Below, one piece after another: positions 50,496 to 59,549 of a stretch of DNA of 64,000 nt. Source of the DNA: Cryoendolithus antarcticus (lineage: Eukaryota > Ascomycota > Dothideomycetes > Cladosporiales > Cladosporiaceae); assembly GCA_002077065.1 (NCBI GenBank), contig NAJO01000076.1, positions 1 to 64,000 of the forward strand. Direction: 5' to 3'. The first letter of the stretch is position 1. Every line of letters begins with the position of its first letter. A program made the translations under genes and the position numbers. Under the pieces are notes generated by a model. The model did not search any database. It saw nothing but the letters and a program-made list of their open reading frames with translations, and was not told the origin of the DNA.

Positions 50496-53192
50496 TCAAT
50501 CCTCAGTCAGATCACCATACTCCCACTGCCCTCGCCTCGCATCCTTAGCCTCCCGCTCCCGCTCCTGCAGATCAGTGACAATCTTCCCAGCCGCCCGTTC
50601 GAAAGGCCGCAGCTTCTTAGCAACCATAGCCAGCCCCTCGCTCACCACTTCAGCATTGAGACTGCTCTCCAGACTCTTCGCGCCGGGGTCCAACAAAGTG
50701 ACCCAGAGTAGATTATCCCTCGTATCGTTGAAGTCAACGTTAGCGACCAGCGGCCGATCGAGCGCGACGTCTTGCAGAAATGCGACGGAATCGGCCAGGT
50801 ATGAGGTCGTAGGCGCCGGGAACTGCAAAAAGCTCAACGCCGCATCAACAGCTTGCGGCTTCAGCTTTTGCGCCCCGAATTTCTCAGCCGGCAGCTGCCT
50901 CAAAGCGCTCCACGGCTGCGTCTCAGAATTGCCATAGTCAATATACACCACCTCCGCCGCCTTGGCCTCTCGATCATTCCTTCGGATCTTAGCGCGATAC
51001 CATGTCCCGTCCGCGGAGAACTTGGCGGACACCACGTCGCCGGCTTTCGGAGCTCCGGACAAGGGCAAGGAGTTCTGGGGGGAGAGATGGAAAGATGCGA
51101 AGTCTTTCATCAGGGTACTGAGGTTCGAGGTGCCGGAGCCGAGGAGTTGGATTTTCAGGCGGCCGGTGGAGGCGTCGATGTGCGTGACTGTGATGTCTTT
51201 GTAATCGGGTTTGCGTGCAGGGAGGGCAGCGTCGCCGTTGGAGGTCCCGTTGCCGTTTGCGCCGGATGTTGCATCGGGTTCGTGGTCAGCGCCGTTTTCG
51301 GCTGCTTCTTTCTCGGCGGACCAGTCGTGCCACATGCCCTTGCGGCCTTCTCTGGCCTTCGTTTCGGCGGCGAAGAGCTCGTTGGCATTGCCGCTTTTCT
51401 CCGCGCTGTAGGCGTGTACACTTGCAAGGCCTTCTTCGACGAGGAGCTTCGCGACGCTTTCGCGGTTGATGTACATTGTGCCGATGAAGCCGCCGACTTT
51501 GTCATTGTCTTCTACGTCAATCTCGACGTCGCGTTGCTGACAGCGCTTGTTAGCGAAGTCGTGGCATTCTTGACCAAAGGGTTCGGCTGTGTCGTTTGGT
51601 CCGCGTGCAGAGCGCGGAGCGCGGATGCCGCCCAAGACGAAGGTGAGTTTAGCGTTCTCGCGGGGTATGAGGACGGTGAAACGAGAGCCAGATTTGACGA
51701 AGTCGACAATGGCGGGGACGCGCTTCTGTCTTGAGAGAAGAGTCATTTGGCGTTTGGCTTTTTCGAGTGATTCGGAGTAGTCGACGTAAACTTGCTGTTT
51801 GGGTGGCTTGGGACTCCACATGCCCTTGCCTTCGCTCTGGGCAGTCTCCTCAGCGGCAAGCAGCTCATCATAGATGGCGCTGCGGTCTGTGTCGTCCATG
51901 CGGTGTCGTATGACTGATGCGTACCCAGATTCAACCAGTGTGAGGGCGACGTTCTTGCCGTTTTGCGACACTGTAGCCATCTCACGCTCCTCATAGCCCT
52001 CTGTCCCAGGTCGCTTACCATCGATGTTAACCTTGACATGCTTCCCAATCAGCTTCTTCCGCAGGAACTCCTTCGCTTCAGGTCCAAACGGGCTCTGCTT
52101 AGGATCCGTAGGTTTGGGCTGCCGTACACTTGACAAGTTGACCCGCTTCTCAACCCCATTCTTGTTGCGTATGAAAAGCGTGTCCGCCGAGAAGACTCTC
52201 GACACCACCGCTTCGCTCTCGGCACCCGTACTCCGCTTCTCTTCATGCGCCTGGTACAAGCCTAGCTTCTTCTCCTTCGCCGTCCGCTCAGCCTGCCTCA
52301 GCTTTCCCATCTCCGCCCCAAGCATAGTCGAATGATGGTCCACGCACCTCGCCAAGCCCTGCTGGAGCAAGAATTCCGCAATATTGCCAACCGGATGCCG
52401 TACCTCACCCACAAGCACCCCTTGTGGACTCAGCCCTAGCACTCTTACGGTGACACCGCGCTGGAGTAGTCGCTCTTCCACAAATGCCTGACTCTCCTCT
52501 CCCAGCGGCTCTCCCACAACAGTAGCGCCATCACTCTGATTTGTCCTCGCCGTTCCCGGTGCCCTGATCCCCGCAAGTAGGACCGTAACCTGCACATGCC
52601 TGCTTTTCTCCAGAAACATCCTTACAACAACTCGATCCCCACTGATGACCCTCTCGACCACACTCTCGACCGCCTTACCCTTCCACTCCTCCACGAAAGC
52701 CTTAGGATCAGCCCCTAAGTCCCTCTCACAGCTCGCCTCCTCCTCTCCGCCTGTTTCCCAAACGCCTTTCCCCTGGCTCTTAGCCCTAGCCTCCACGCCC
52801 TCAAGTCGCTCAACTAGCTCCTGCACTCCAGCCTCACTCCTCTTCTCCGCTCCATCTCGCAGCTTCGCCATCCCCTCGGCCACAATGGCATCCGGCAGCA
52901 CGCTTCCATCCGCTAACATCACAACGCCATACTCCCGGTTGCCTGCCTTTCCAGGCACAGCATACAGCACACTAAACCTCACTGTCTTCCCCACGACAAG
53001 TTTGCGGAGGTACTCCCTGGAAGCGAAAGCGTGCGGCTCGGCGGAGGTTGTCGCGTTGGACATTCGCGGGGCGGAGATGGCGGCTAGCGAGAGGGTGCGG
53101 GTAGATTTTCCAGTCGGGGCAAGGAGAATGAGGGTGTCGCCGCTGAGGACGGATTTGACGCGGGCTTGGAACTGGGGCGAGGGGAGGGCCAT
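50496..53192 (-). CDS. Tudor-SN (SND1-type staphylococcal nuclease/Tudor protein)
   Basis: Single exon, 898 aa from the ATG at 53192 (MALPSPQFQARVKSVLSGDT); the frame is open for 23 more codons upstream. Four staphylococcal-nuclease-like domains come in sequence (beginning ARVKSVLSGDTLILL, VVERVISGDRVVVRM, AVVSRVFSADTLFIR, AIVDFVKSGSRFTVL), then a Tudor domain (DVVSAKFSADGTWYRAKI, EVVYIDYGNSE) inserted in a fifth partial SN domain. This is the invariant SND1 layout. The protein is a conserved ribonuclease/RNA-binding scaffold in the cytoplasm, with roles in stress granules, RNA decay and splicing factor binding. The Tudor aromatic cage residues (W-Y, Y-IDYGN) look intact. No intron was found. 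Confidence 0.93.
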   Translation of the reverse strand: MALPSPQFQARVKSVLSGDTLILLAPTGKSTRTLSLAAISAPRMSNATTSAEPHAFASREYLRKLVVGKTVRFSVLYAVPGKAGNREYGVVMLADGSVLPDAIVAEGMAKLRDGAEKRSEAGVQELVERLEGVEARAKSQGKGVWETGGEEEASCERDLGADPKAFVEEWKGKAVESVVERVISGDRVVVRMFLEKSRHVQVTVLLAGIRAPGTARTNQSDGATVVGEPLGEESQAFVEERLLQRGVTVRVLGLSPQGVLVGEVRHPVGNIAEFLLQQGLARCVDHHSTMLGAEMGKLRQAERTAKEKKLGLYQAHEEKRSTGAESEAVVSRVFSADTLFIRNKNGVEKRVNLSSVRQPKPTDPKQSPFGPEAKEFLRKKLIGKHVKVNIDGKRPGTEGYEEREMATVSQNGKNVALTLVESGYASVIRHRMDDTDRSAIYDELLAAEETAQSEGKGMWSPKPPKQQVYVDYSESLEKAKRQMTLLSRQKRVPAIVDFVKSGSRFTVLIPRENAKLTFVLGGIRAPRSARGPNDTAEPFGQECHDFANKRCQQRDVEIDVEDNDKVGGFIGTMYINRESVAKLLVEEGLASVHAYSAEKSGNANELFAAETKAREGRKGMWHDWSAEKEAAENGADHEPDATSGANGNGTSNGDAALPARKPDYKDITVTHIDASTGRLKIQLLGSGTSNLSTLMKDFASFHLSPQNSLPLSGAPKAGDVVSAKFSADGTWYRAKIRRNDREAKAAEVVYIDYGNSETQPWSALRQLPAEKFGAQKLKPQAVDAALSFLQFPAPTTSYLADSVAFLQDVALDRPLVANVDFNDTRDNLLWVTLLDPGAKSLESSLNAEVVSEGLAMVAKKLRPFERAAGKIVTDLQEREREAKDARRGQWEYGDLTED

Positions 53193-53694
53193 GATTGCTG
53201 TGGTGGAGGGGGGGATCCGGTGGGCGGTGTGGAGCTGCGGAGGAGGGTTGAGGGTTGACAATGGATGTATGAACTGCGGATGGTATCTGAGAGGTCTATG
53301 AGGCCGTTATATGTACTTCGCGCTATCAGAAAGAGGAAGTACTTGGTATCGTGTGCTCAGCTCCATGTAAATACAATGGCTGTGTGGAAATACCACCTGT
53401 CAAAATGTGGGGTGAAGTCGGTGTCCCTCGTCCCTGCATGAATGAAGTCATGCAATCACGTGGCCTCACGACAGCGACGATGACAGCGACGATGAGGTGA
53501 CATGGTGAAGTAGTCTGCCAGTGAGAGTGTAGTAGTAGATTAGATTTATTCATTACTATGTCATATACGAGATGCTGTCGACTGGACTGGTATACGCGTC
53601 GCTCAAACTCCTTCGCAAACCCAAGATCCAAACCCATCCATTTCATTAGTCCGACCCAGAACTCCTTGCTTTATTGCTTCAATCAATCCAAACC
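53193..53694. other. Intergenic region
   Basis: 502 bp upstream of Tudor-SN and downstream of the next minus-strand gene. An imperfect repeat acagcgacgatgacagcgacgatga at about 53470-53495 consists of two copies of a 12-bp unit. No gene was recognised. Confidence 0.45.
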
Positions 53695-54408
53695 TCAACT
53701 AAGTCCATACATCGCCCTTCTTCTCCGTCGCACATACTCCATTTCCACCCCGTTTCCCAGAACCCACAATGCGCCTGCGCCCCAGACTACCAGACTCCCC
53801 AGCGCAGCCCACATCCAGCCTTTCTTGCCTCTGCTTTCTCTTCGCAATCGCGCAATGCAGGCAGCGCGACGCTTGCCGCAGAGTGGAGTGGCTCTTGCTG
53901 ATGATGGACGCGGCTGAGTATGGTAGAGGTGGTTCAGCCGCTCCAGGTCCGCGGCGTAGATCTCGTTACGTGTGCGTAGCGAGTTGAGCAGAGCGGTCGA
54001 GGCGTTGAGCGAGATTGTCAGCCGCGCGACTGTGGAGTCTTTGCGACCCATGACAGGAGGCGCATGCGCGATAGGCCGGGTGTCGGGGATACGAAGAGTC
54101 TCGCTACTGTTATACATAGCATCGTCGTCATCGACATGAGTGTCCGGCATGGGCAGACCCTGGGGATAATCGATGGTCCCAGGGACTTCAACGTGGTTGT
54201 CGACATGCGAGCCTAGAGAAGCCACGGTCGACGACGGCAGGGAAATAGTGTCGTGGTATTCGCGTGGTTCCTTCATGTTGCAAGGCGGACGACATTGGCT
54301 GCGCATGGTTGCGCGGTCGACTGTGATCCGCTTGATGCCTTTGGCTTGCTCGATGTTCTGTATGGTGCGATGGATGAGGTCGTCCGGTAGTGACCTGGTG
54401 CGTGCCAT
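53695..54408 (-). CDS. Hypothetical protein with C-terminal membrane helix
   Basis: 237 aa, single exon, starting MARTRSLPDDLIHRTIQNIE. The N-terminal 140 residues are polar with Ser/Pro/Asp stretches. A helical segment follows (STALLNSLRTRNEIYAADLE), then a basic region (GKRRAACIARLRRESRGKK) and one hydrophobic segment (WMWAALGSLVVWGAGALWVL) before a basic tail RRRRRAMY. This suggests a tail-anchored or single-pass membrane protein. I recognise no family. Codon use looks like its neighbours. It lies on the same strand as the PPTase upstream (gap 297 bp). Confidence 0.5.
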   Translation of the reverse strand: MARTRSLPDDLIHRTIQNIEQAKGIKRITVDRATMRSQCRPPCNMKEPREYHDTISLPSSTVASLGSHVDNHVEVPGTIDYPQGLPMPDTHVDDDDAMYNSSETLRIPDTRPIAHAPPVMGRKDSTVARLTISLNASTALLNSLRTRNEIYAADLERLNHLYHTQPRPSSARATPLCGKRRAACIARLRRESRGKKGWMWAALGSLVVWGAGALWVLGNGVEMEYVRRRRRAMYGLS

Positions 54409-54705
54409 GACTCCGCTGAGGTGTACAATGTGTGTACTGTCAATATGTGATGTGGCGACATTAAGGCTGATGGGGTATGGCTGGCGATGCCATCTTGTAC
54501 CCAGCCATGATTTGCGCGTGTCGCAACAGGCATGCGATGATGTCGCATCTCAGATTGCAGCTGCCGTTGTCGCTCGTGCAAATGTCTCAGACATCCAGGC
54601 ACACACCAGAGATCTCAGATCCAGTGCTCCAGCGATGTCGAAGTTCAGCCTTTGAAATCAGGCAGGCTGCTTGTGTGTTACTCTCAGTCACCATCCGGCA
54701 TTAGC

Positions 54706-55881
54706 TCAAGGGTGGTCGAGGTGAGCAGCCGCATAGTCGAGCACATCAGCGTTCAGATCCAGCGTCGTGAACCCAGGCACCTTCAAACCCTGCACATCTC
54801 CCTGCATGGCAGTCGAGATCATGAAACCCTCCTCGAACGACTGGATCTTCATCTTCACATCATTGACCTCCTTGCCATTCATGTAGACCTCAACATCGTC
54901 GACCTCCTCGCCCCACATGCCGTCTGTCGAGCACCTTGCCGGGTTACCAGGCTTCGGACTCCGCACGTCAAAGAACTCCAAATCCCGGATCCAGGGCGCA
55001 AGAAGTGCCTCGCCAGAGAGCTTGATGTACGACTCCTTGTAGCAGAAGTACGTGTAGAATCTGCGGAGCTTTGCCTCAATGAGGCGTTCAGATGAGAAGT
55101 CGACGTGATTGCCGGAGGGAAGCTTGCACGAGATGTCGCGGTTACGGGCTATGCATCTGTCATGACGACCGATCTCGTGTCGCGTGAGGAACGAGCCATC
55201 TAGGAGCGTAACGTAGTCAATGTCGTATTTCATGCTCCAGCGCTCCTCGTCCGAGAAGATGAACTCGTAGATGTCGACCCAGCCATCCAGTCCCTCAGTG
55301 TCAATGGTACGGTAGTCGTCGCGCTCGTTCACGCAGACAATGTCGATACCTACTGTGACGCCGTCGCGGAGGCCTGCTGTGGGTGAGATGAGGCCATTGA
55401 TCGTGTTGTCCGAGTTGTACGAGTGTGGGACCTGGCCGTCCCAGCCGATGAGCGCGACAAGGCCGTTTTGGTGTGAGATGTTGAAGTCTATTCCTTCGAT
55501 GACTCGACCGACAGCATCCACTGCACAAGGCTTGCCATGCTTGGGATCGCCTTTCCGTGCAAGTCGTACTTCATTCCATGCAATGCCGAGAGCTTGCGAG
55601 ATGAACAATCGCTTCATGAGAGCAGAAGCTAAGCTCATGCGCGCGTCGGCGATAAACATCTTGCCCATTATTATCTTGCGCTCCTCCTCGCTGATGAGCG
55701 ACATCGCGTGGGCGGCACCCGGTGCATACAGTATGCTGTTGCCCGGCCATAGCGACCGCGTGTCGATGAGCCATGTGGTCACCGAACCGCCGCCTAGAGG
55801 AGGAGAAAGGCCATCGAAGCTATCAGGAGGCGTGAGAAGTCCAGTCTCCTGGAGCCTCTGCATGTCCAAAGTCAAGTACAT
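54706..55881 (-). CDS. 4'-phosphopantetheinyl transferase (Sfp/NpgA-type)
   Basis: 391 aa from the ATG at 55881 (MYLTLDMQ); the frame is open upstream without conserved sequence. Conserved elements of the Sfp class: a first helix with SLASALMKRLFIS, the P-loop-like KPCA segment and FNISHQNGLVALIG, the metal-binding VGIDIV, and FCYKESYIKLSGEAL in place of the usual W-x-x-KEA. The enzyme moves phosphopantetheine from CoA to a carrier-protein serine. Filamentous fungi usually have one broad-range copy (NpgA/CfwA) serving polyketide synthases, NRPSs and the lysine enzyme alpha-aminoadipate reductase. This gene's length and single-exon form fit that. It is not next to an NRPS or PKS here. Confidence 0.9.
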   Translation of the reverse strand: MYLTLDMQRLQETGLLTPPDSFDGLSPPLGGGSVTTWLIDTRSLWPGNSILYAPGAAHAMSLISEEERKIIMGKMFIADARMSLASALMKRLFISQALGIAWNEVRLARKGDPKHGKPCAVDAVGRVIEGIDFNISHQNGLVALIGWDGQVPHSYNSDNTINGLISPTAGLRDGVTVGIDIVCVNERDDYRTIDTEGLDGWVDIYEFIFSDEERWSMKYDIDYVTLLDGSFLTRHEIGRHDRCIARNRDISCKLPSGNHVDFSSERLIEAKLRRFYTYFCYKESYIKLSGEALLAPWIRDLEFFDVRSPKPGNPARCSTDGMWGEEVDDVEVYMNGKEVNDVKMKIQSFEEGFMISTAMQGDVQGLKVPGFTTLDLNADVLDYAAAHLDHP

Positions 55882-57377
55882 CGTACCGGTATACTGGGAA
55901 GTTCGCGGCGTGCGACAAAGGTCAGCAGCTAAAGTTCGCCCGTGTGACCAGGCCCGTGGGTGAGGAGAGAGTTGGCCTTTGTGTCGGGAATTCGTCAGAT
56001 GAGCACCACCACCACTTCGCAGCGACAATAACAACCTGCACACAGTGGTGAGCGCATGGAACGGTGGAGAGGTACAAGGCAGAGACGGCTGACTGACGAT
56101 GTCATGGTATTCATATCCACCCGTAGCTGCGACCGAGGCGTGCCGTTACCCACAGCTACGCCTGCCTTGCTGCAAGTGGTATCTGCGTTCGATCGATTTC
56201 TCGGGTACGGATATAGCTAGAAAGGCAGTACCCCACTGGCCCAAACCACAGATTGGCAAAGCTTCGCCGTTGCAATTCGCGTGTCAAGGTCCCGATTAGG
56301 GTGACCCTGGGGGAACCTTATTTGCGCTGCCCGGAGAAGGATTTACGAACGCTGCGCTTTGATATCGTGTTGGCCTCAGGTGACGGAAGCGCAGTTCTCG
56401 CTGTGATTCATGCTGCTCAGCTCATGGCTCAGCCTTGCGCGGATGGCATGGTTACTCACAGCAGCAAGGCATGGCACGGCAGGCAGCATAGCGGCCCCTG
56501 TACATATACAGTCATGTCCACAATCGCACTCTGGAGATCGCCAGGCGGAGATCCGAAGAACGGACGCTATCGAATTTGGATGACACGGGCGTTGCGATCG
56601 TGACCACGGACTTTTCTGTCTCATCATCGTCGCATGCACTTCTGATCAATGGCAACGATACATTGGTACACATGACGACGATCGCATCATCTTCTATGCA
56701 TCAATGCAGCACCAGAGTCCGTAATCGCATTTCTCATGTTCGGGCAATGATGCGGCTCACAGGATGAGAGGCTGGCAGAGGATCGCGCAGGAATCAGGAT
56801 TTCAATGATGAGATGAGGCTCCGCAGTGGAGAGACAGTCCCGCAACGCCACAAATAGTAGCTTTATGGAATCACAGCCAAGAGCGTTTCCGTTCCGGAGC
56901 TACGGTGCAGGGTCCGCTTCAGCAAGCGAAAAGTCAGACGCCAGTGCGTCATATTTCGGACTTCTCTGACTCGTGATGCAGCATTGCAAACGCTGTTGAC
57001 TCCGCGGGCAGACGTGACTCAGCATTGAAGGTCGAGAGGCTCCTGTTGTGGAGTCTGGTCATGGTTATGGACTCTCTGTGGTAGGACTGTGAGCAGACTG
57101 ACGCCCGGAGATACAACATCCAACCCGAGCCACGAGAGTCAGGACCACGAGACACCCAACCGGAAACACGCACCGACCTCTGATCCAAGAAGCGAGACTT
57201 CTCACGTGCAAGACCTGAATCAAAGCAACGCTCCAAGCGTTTCGTTACCGCTCCTAACAGCTGCACCCCGCGCACGCCCCCGCCAGTGAGCATCCCTCCA
57301 CCCCGGGACTTGGGCACGCACGCACGCCACCATCGTATTTCCGGCGTCTTTGGCTGTGTGGTACTTTCTACTCTACT
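55882..57377. promoter_or_regulatory. Divergent intergenic region
   Basis: About 1.5 kb between the PPTase (-) and PdxT (+) genes. Short frames on both strands (largest 116-122 codons) were read and rejected. The 200 bp before 57378 are C-rich with CACGCACGCACGCC near 57313-57326, as in a fungal leader. Confidence 0.4.
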
Positions 57378-58160
57378 ATGGCTCCCATTACGGTGGGCGT
57401 CTTAGCCCTTCAGGGTGCCTTCGCGGAACACATTCCTATCCTGCAGTCTGCTTCCCTGGACCATGACAAGCACGCTTGGACGTTCTGCCTGGTTCGCACA
57501 CCCTCTGAGCTGGCATCTTGTGATGCCCTCATTATCCCCGGCGGCGAGTCGACGGCCATGAGTCTCATAGCTTCACGGACTGCTCTCCTCGAGCCGCTGC
57601 GGGACTTCGTCAACGTCGCGCGGAAACCGATCTGGGGGACTTGCGCTGGCTTGATTCTGCTGGCGGATGTCGTGGGTGGCGGTGGGCCGAAGCTAGAGGG
57701 CTTCGGTGGCCTAGCGGTAGAGGTACGAAGGAATTACTTCGGCCGGCAGGTCGAGTCCTTTGAAGCGGACCTAGACCTCCCCTTCCTGGCCAGTGGTAGG
57801 GGGACCGTAGAGCCATTTCACACGATCTTCATCCGCGCACCTGTGGTCTCCTCCCTTCTCCTCTCGTCCCAACCTACCTCGTTGCCAAATACATCCTCTT
57901 CCGCACCCGATAGGCCTGAGGTGGAGATTCTAGCACGTCTCCCGGCGAGGGCTAAGGCTGTGACTGGGCCTGGCGCGGGGAAGTCTGCCGGCGAGCTGAG
58001 GGAGGAGGGCGATATTGTGGCTGTGAGGCAGGGAAATGTATTTGGGACTGCTTTTCATCCGGAACTGACCGGAGATGGGAGGATTCATGGGTGGTGGTTG
58101 GGGAAAGTAGGGAAGTGGGTTGAGGGGAAGAAGGATGCTGGCGAAGGAGTGAGCGAGTGA
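57378..58160 (+). CDS. Pyridoxal 5'-phosphate synthase glutaminase subunit (PdxT/SNO)
   Basis: 260 aa, single exon, ATG at 57378. Class I glutamine amidotransferase motifs are complete: VGVLALQGAFAEH, the GGES loop (IIPGGESTAMS), nucleophile Cys89 in GTCAGLILLA, RRNYFGRQVESFE, and the His227/Glu229 pair in FHPELTGD. The enzyme frees ammonia from glutamine and passes it to the PdxS/Snz subunit, which makes PLP from ribose-5-phosphate and glyceraldehyde-3-phosphate. Between RAPVV and VEILARL there is a fungal Ser/Pro insertion. The PdxS partner is not in this window. The role is de novo vitamin B6 synthesis. Confidence 0.96.
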   Translation: MAPITVGVLALQGAFAEHIPILQSASLDHDKHAWTFCLVRTPSELASCDALIIPGGESTAMSLIASRTALLEPLRDFVNVARKPIWGTCAGLILLADVVGGGGPKLEGFGGLAVEVRRNYFGRQVESFEADLDLPFLASGRGTVEPFHTIFIRAPVVSSLLLSSQPTSLPNTSSSAPDRPEVEILARLPARAKAVTGPGAGKSAGELREEGDIVAVRQGNVFGTAFHPELTGDGRIHGWWLGKVGKWVEGKKDAGEGVSE

Positions 58161-58720
58161 GGTCGCCGTTGTGTCAGTGGTGACTAGACCTCGACTTCTT
58201 GAAAGCTGCCATGTTCTGGCGACAGCACTTTGATCGCAATTCCGCGGGCTGGTGGGTATAGATATTCTACAGGATAGACTGGCTCGCGTCAGAAGAGCAG
58301 TTCCTCCCACACCAGACTCGCACAGAAGTACAGGCCATTTTCTTAAAGTACTCGGGCATGAGCTATTGCGCCTCCTTGAGAGGTATTGCAGTTGCCGGCC
58401 CATTCCTGCTGTAGCGTGATTGCTATAGTCGACTCCCACTTGCCGAGTATGACGACGCTATATAGTTAGGCTGACAAGGCGCAGTGAATCTCTAGCATCC
58501 AGGTAGAGTGCTGGCCGTAGCACAATTCTTGCACCTCACTTCCCAGGTCGCATGTACCATACAAAGGTATCAGGTGTTTTCCATCATTCCCCAGACACCA
58601 GACGTCCAGGACCATTGCATCGAGCGCGTGCCAGCCCAGCGCAATCCCTGCGCAGCGCCAGACGCCCGGTCCCCAGGACCTTAAATCAAGCTCCAAAATC
58701 CAACCTCGTACATAGCATTC
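58161..58720. other. Convergent intergenic region
   Basis: 560 bp between the 3' ends of PdxT and CBC2. No gene was recognised. Confidence 0.4.
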
Positions 58721-59308
58721 TCACTGCCCCTGCCCATACTCCTCCCCAATCTGATCCCTCCCCCTGCCAAATCCACCCCTCCCCGGATCAAACTCCTCCC
58801 GATACTCATCCCTAACCTGGCCCCCACTCCTTCCCCTCCCATACTGCCTACCCTCCACAAACCCCTCATCCAAATCACACCTGATAACCCTCTCATCCAG
58901 CTTCGTCCCGCCCACATACTTCAGAGCATCCCGCGCATCCTCAGGCAAATAGTACTCCACGAAGCAAAATCCGCATGGCGTTTTGAGGTTTCGGTCGAGG
59001 CCCATTATGAGGCGTTTGATGGAGCCGCATTTGGAGAAGAGCTCGTGGATTTGCTCTTCGGTTGTGTAGAAGCTGAGGTTGCCTATGTAGAGGGTGCAGG
59101 CGCTCGAGAGCTTTGTGGCAAGATCGGGAGATTCGCCGCGGGTTTGGCGCAGGGCTTCTTCGGCGGGGTTGCGGCGGCGTTTTTTGTACTGCATGTCTTG
59201 TTAGCTGGTGAGCTCTATAAGGAGGGATCAACGGCGCACTTTTGACATCGCATATGAGCTGGGCTTGTCGAGGCGCTCGACTGTGTTTTGCATTGTGAAT
59301 TTGGGCAT
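58721..59308 (-). CDS. CBC2: Nuclear cap-binding complex subunit 2 (CBP20)
   Basis: Two exons (59308-59240, 59188-58721) give 178 aa; the 51-bp intron has donor GTGCGC and branch CTAAC. Exon 1 encodes [20 protein letters not shown], the cap-binding N-terminal arm with its tyrosine. Exon 2 holds the [23 protein letters not shown] (RNP2), GFCFVEYY (RNP1), [16 protein letters not shown], and the C-terminal arm [20 protein letters not shown]. These are invariant in CBP20, which binds the m7G cap of RNA polymerase II transcripts together with CBP80, acting in splicing, export and decay. The tail is Gly/Arg/Asp-rich. The adjoining NUP82 gene is divergent with starts 241 bp apart. Confidence 0.95.
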
Positions 59309-59549
59309 TGTGGTGATTGGTCCCGAGCTATCAATGGACTGGGACTGGAAGAGTGCAGAAGTGAGAGGTGATCGATGTGAAGGTGGTGGTGATTAGGGTT
59401 ATGCCGCGAAGATCGCGTAGCAGAAGCTTTGACGCGTTTCTTGAGAAAGTGACCTTCACGAAGACCACGCGATAGAGCTACAAGACTTTGGCGCTGCTTT
59501 CAAGGGGAAGTGTGATCTCGGGAAAGTCATAGTGAAGTCTCGGTACAAG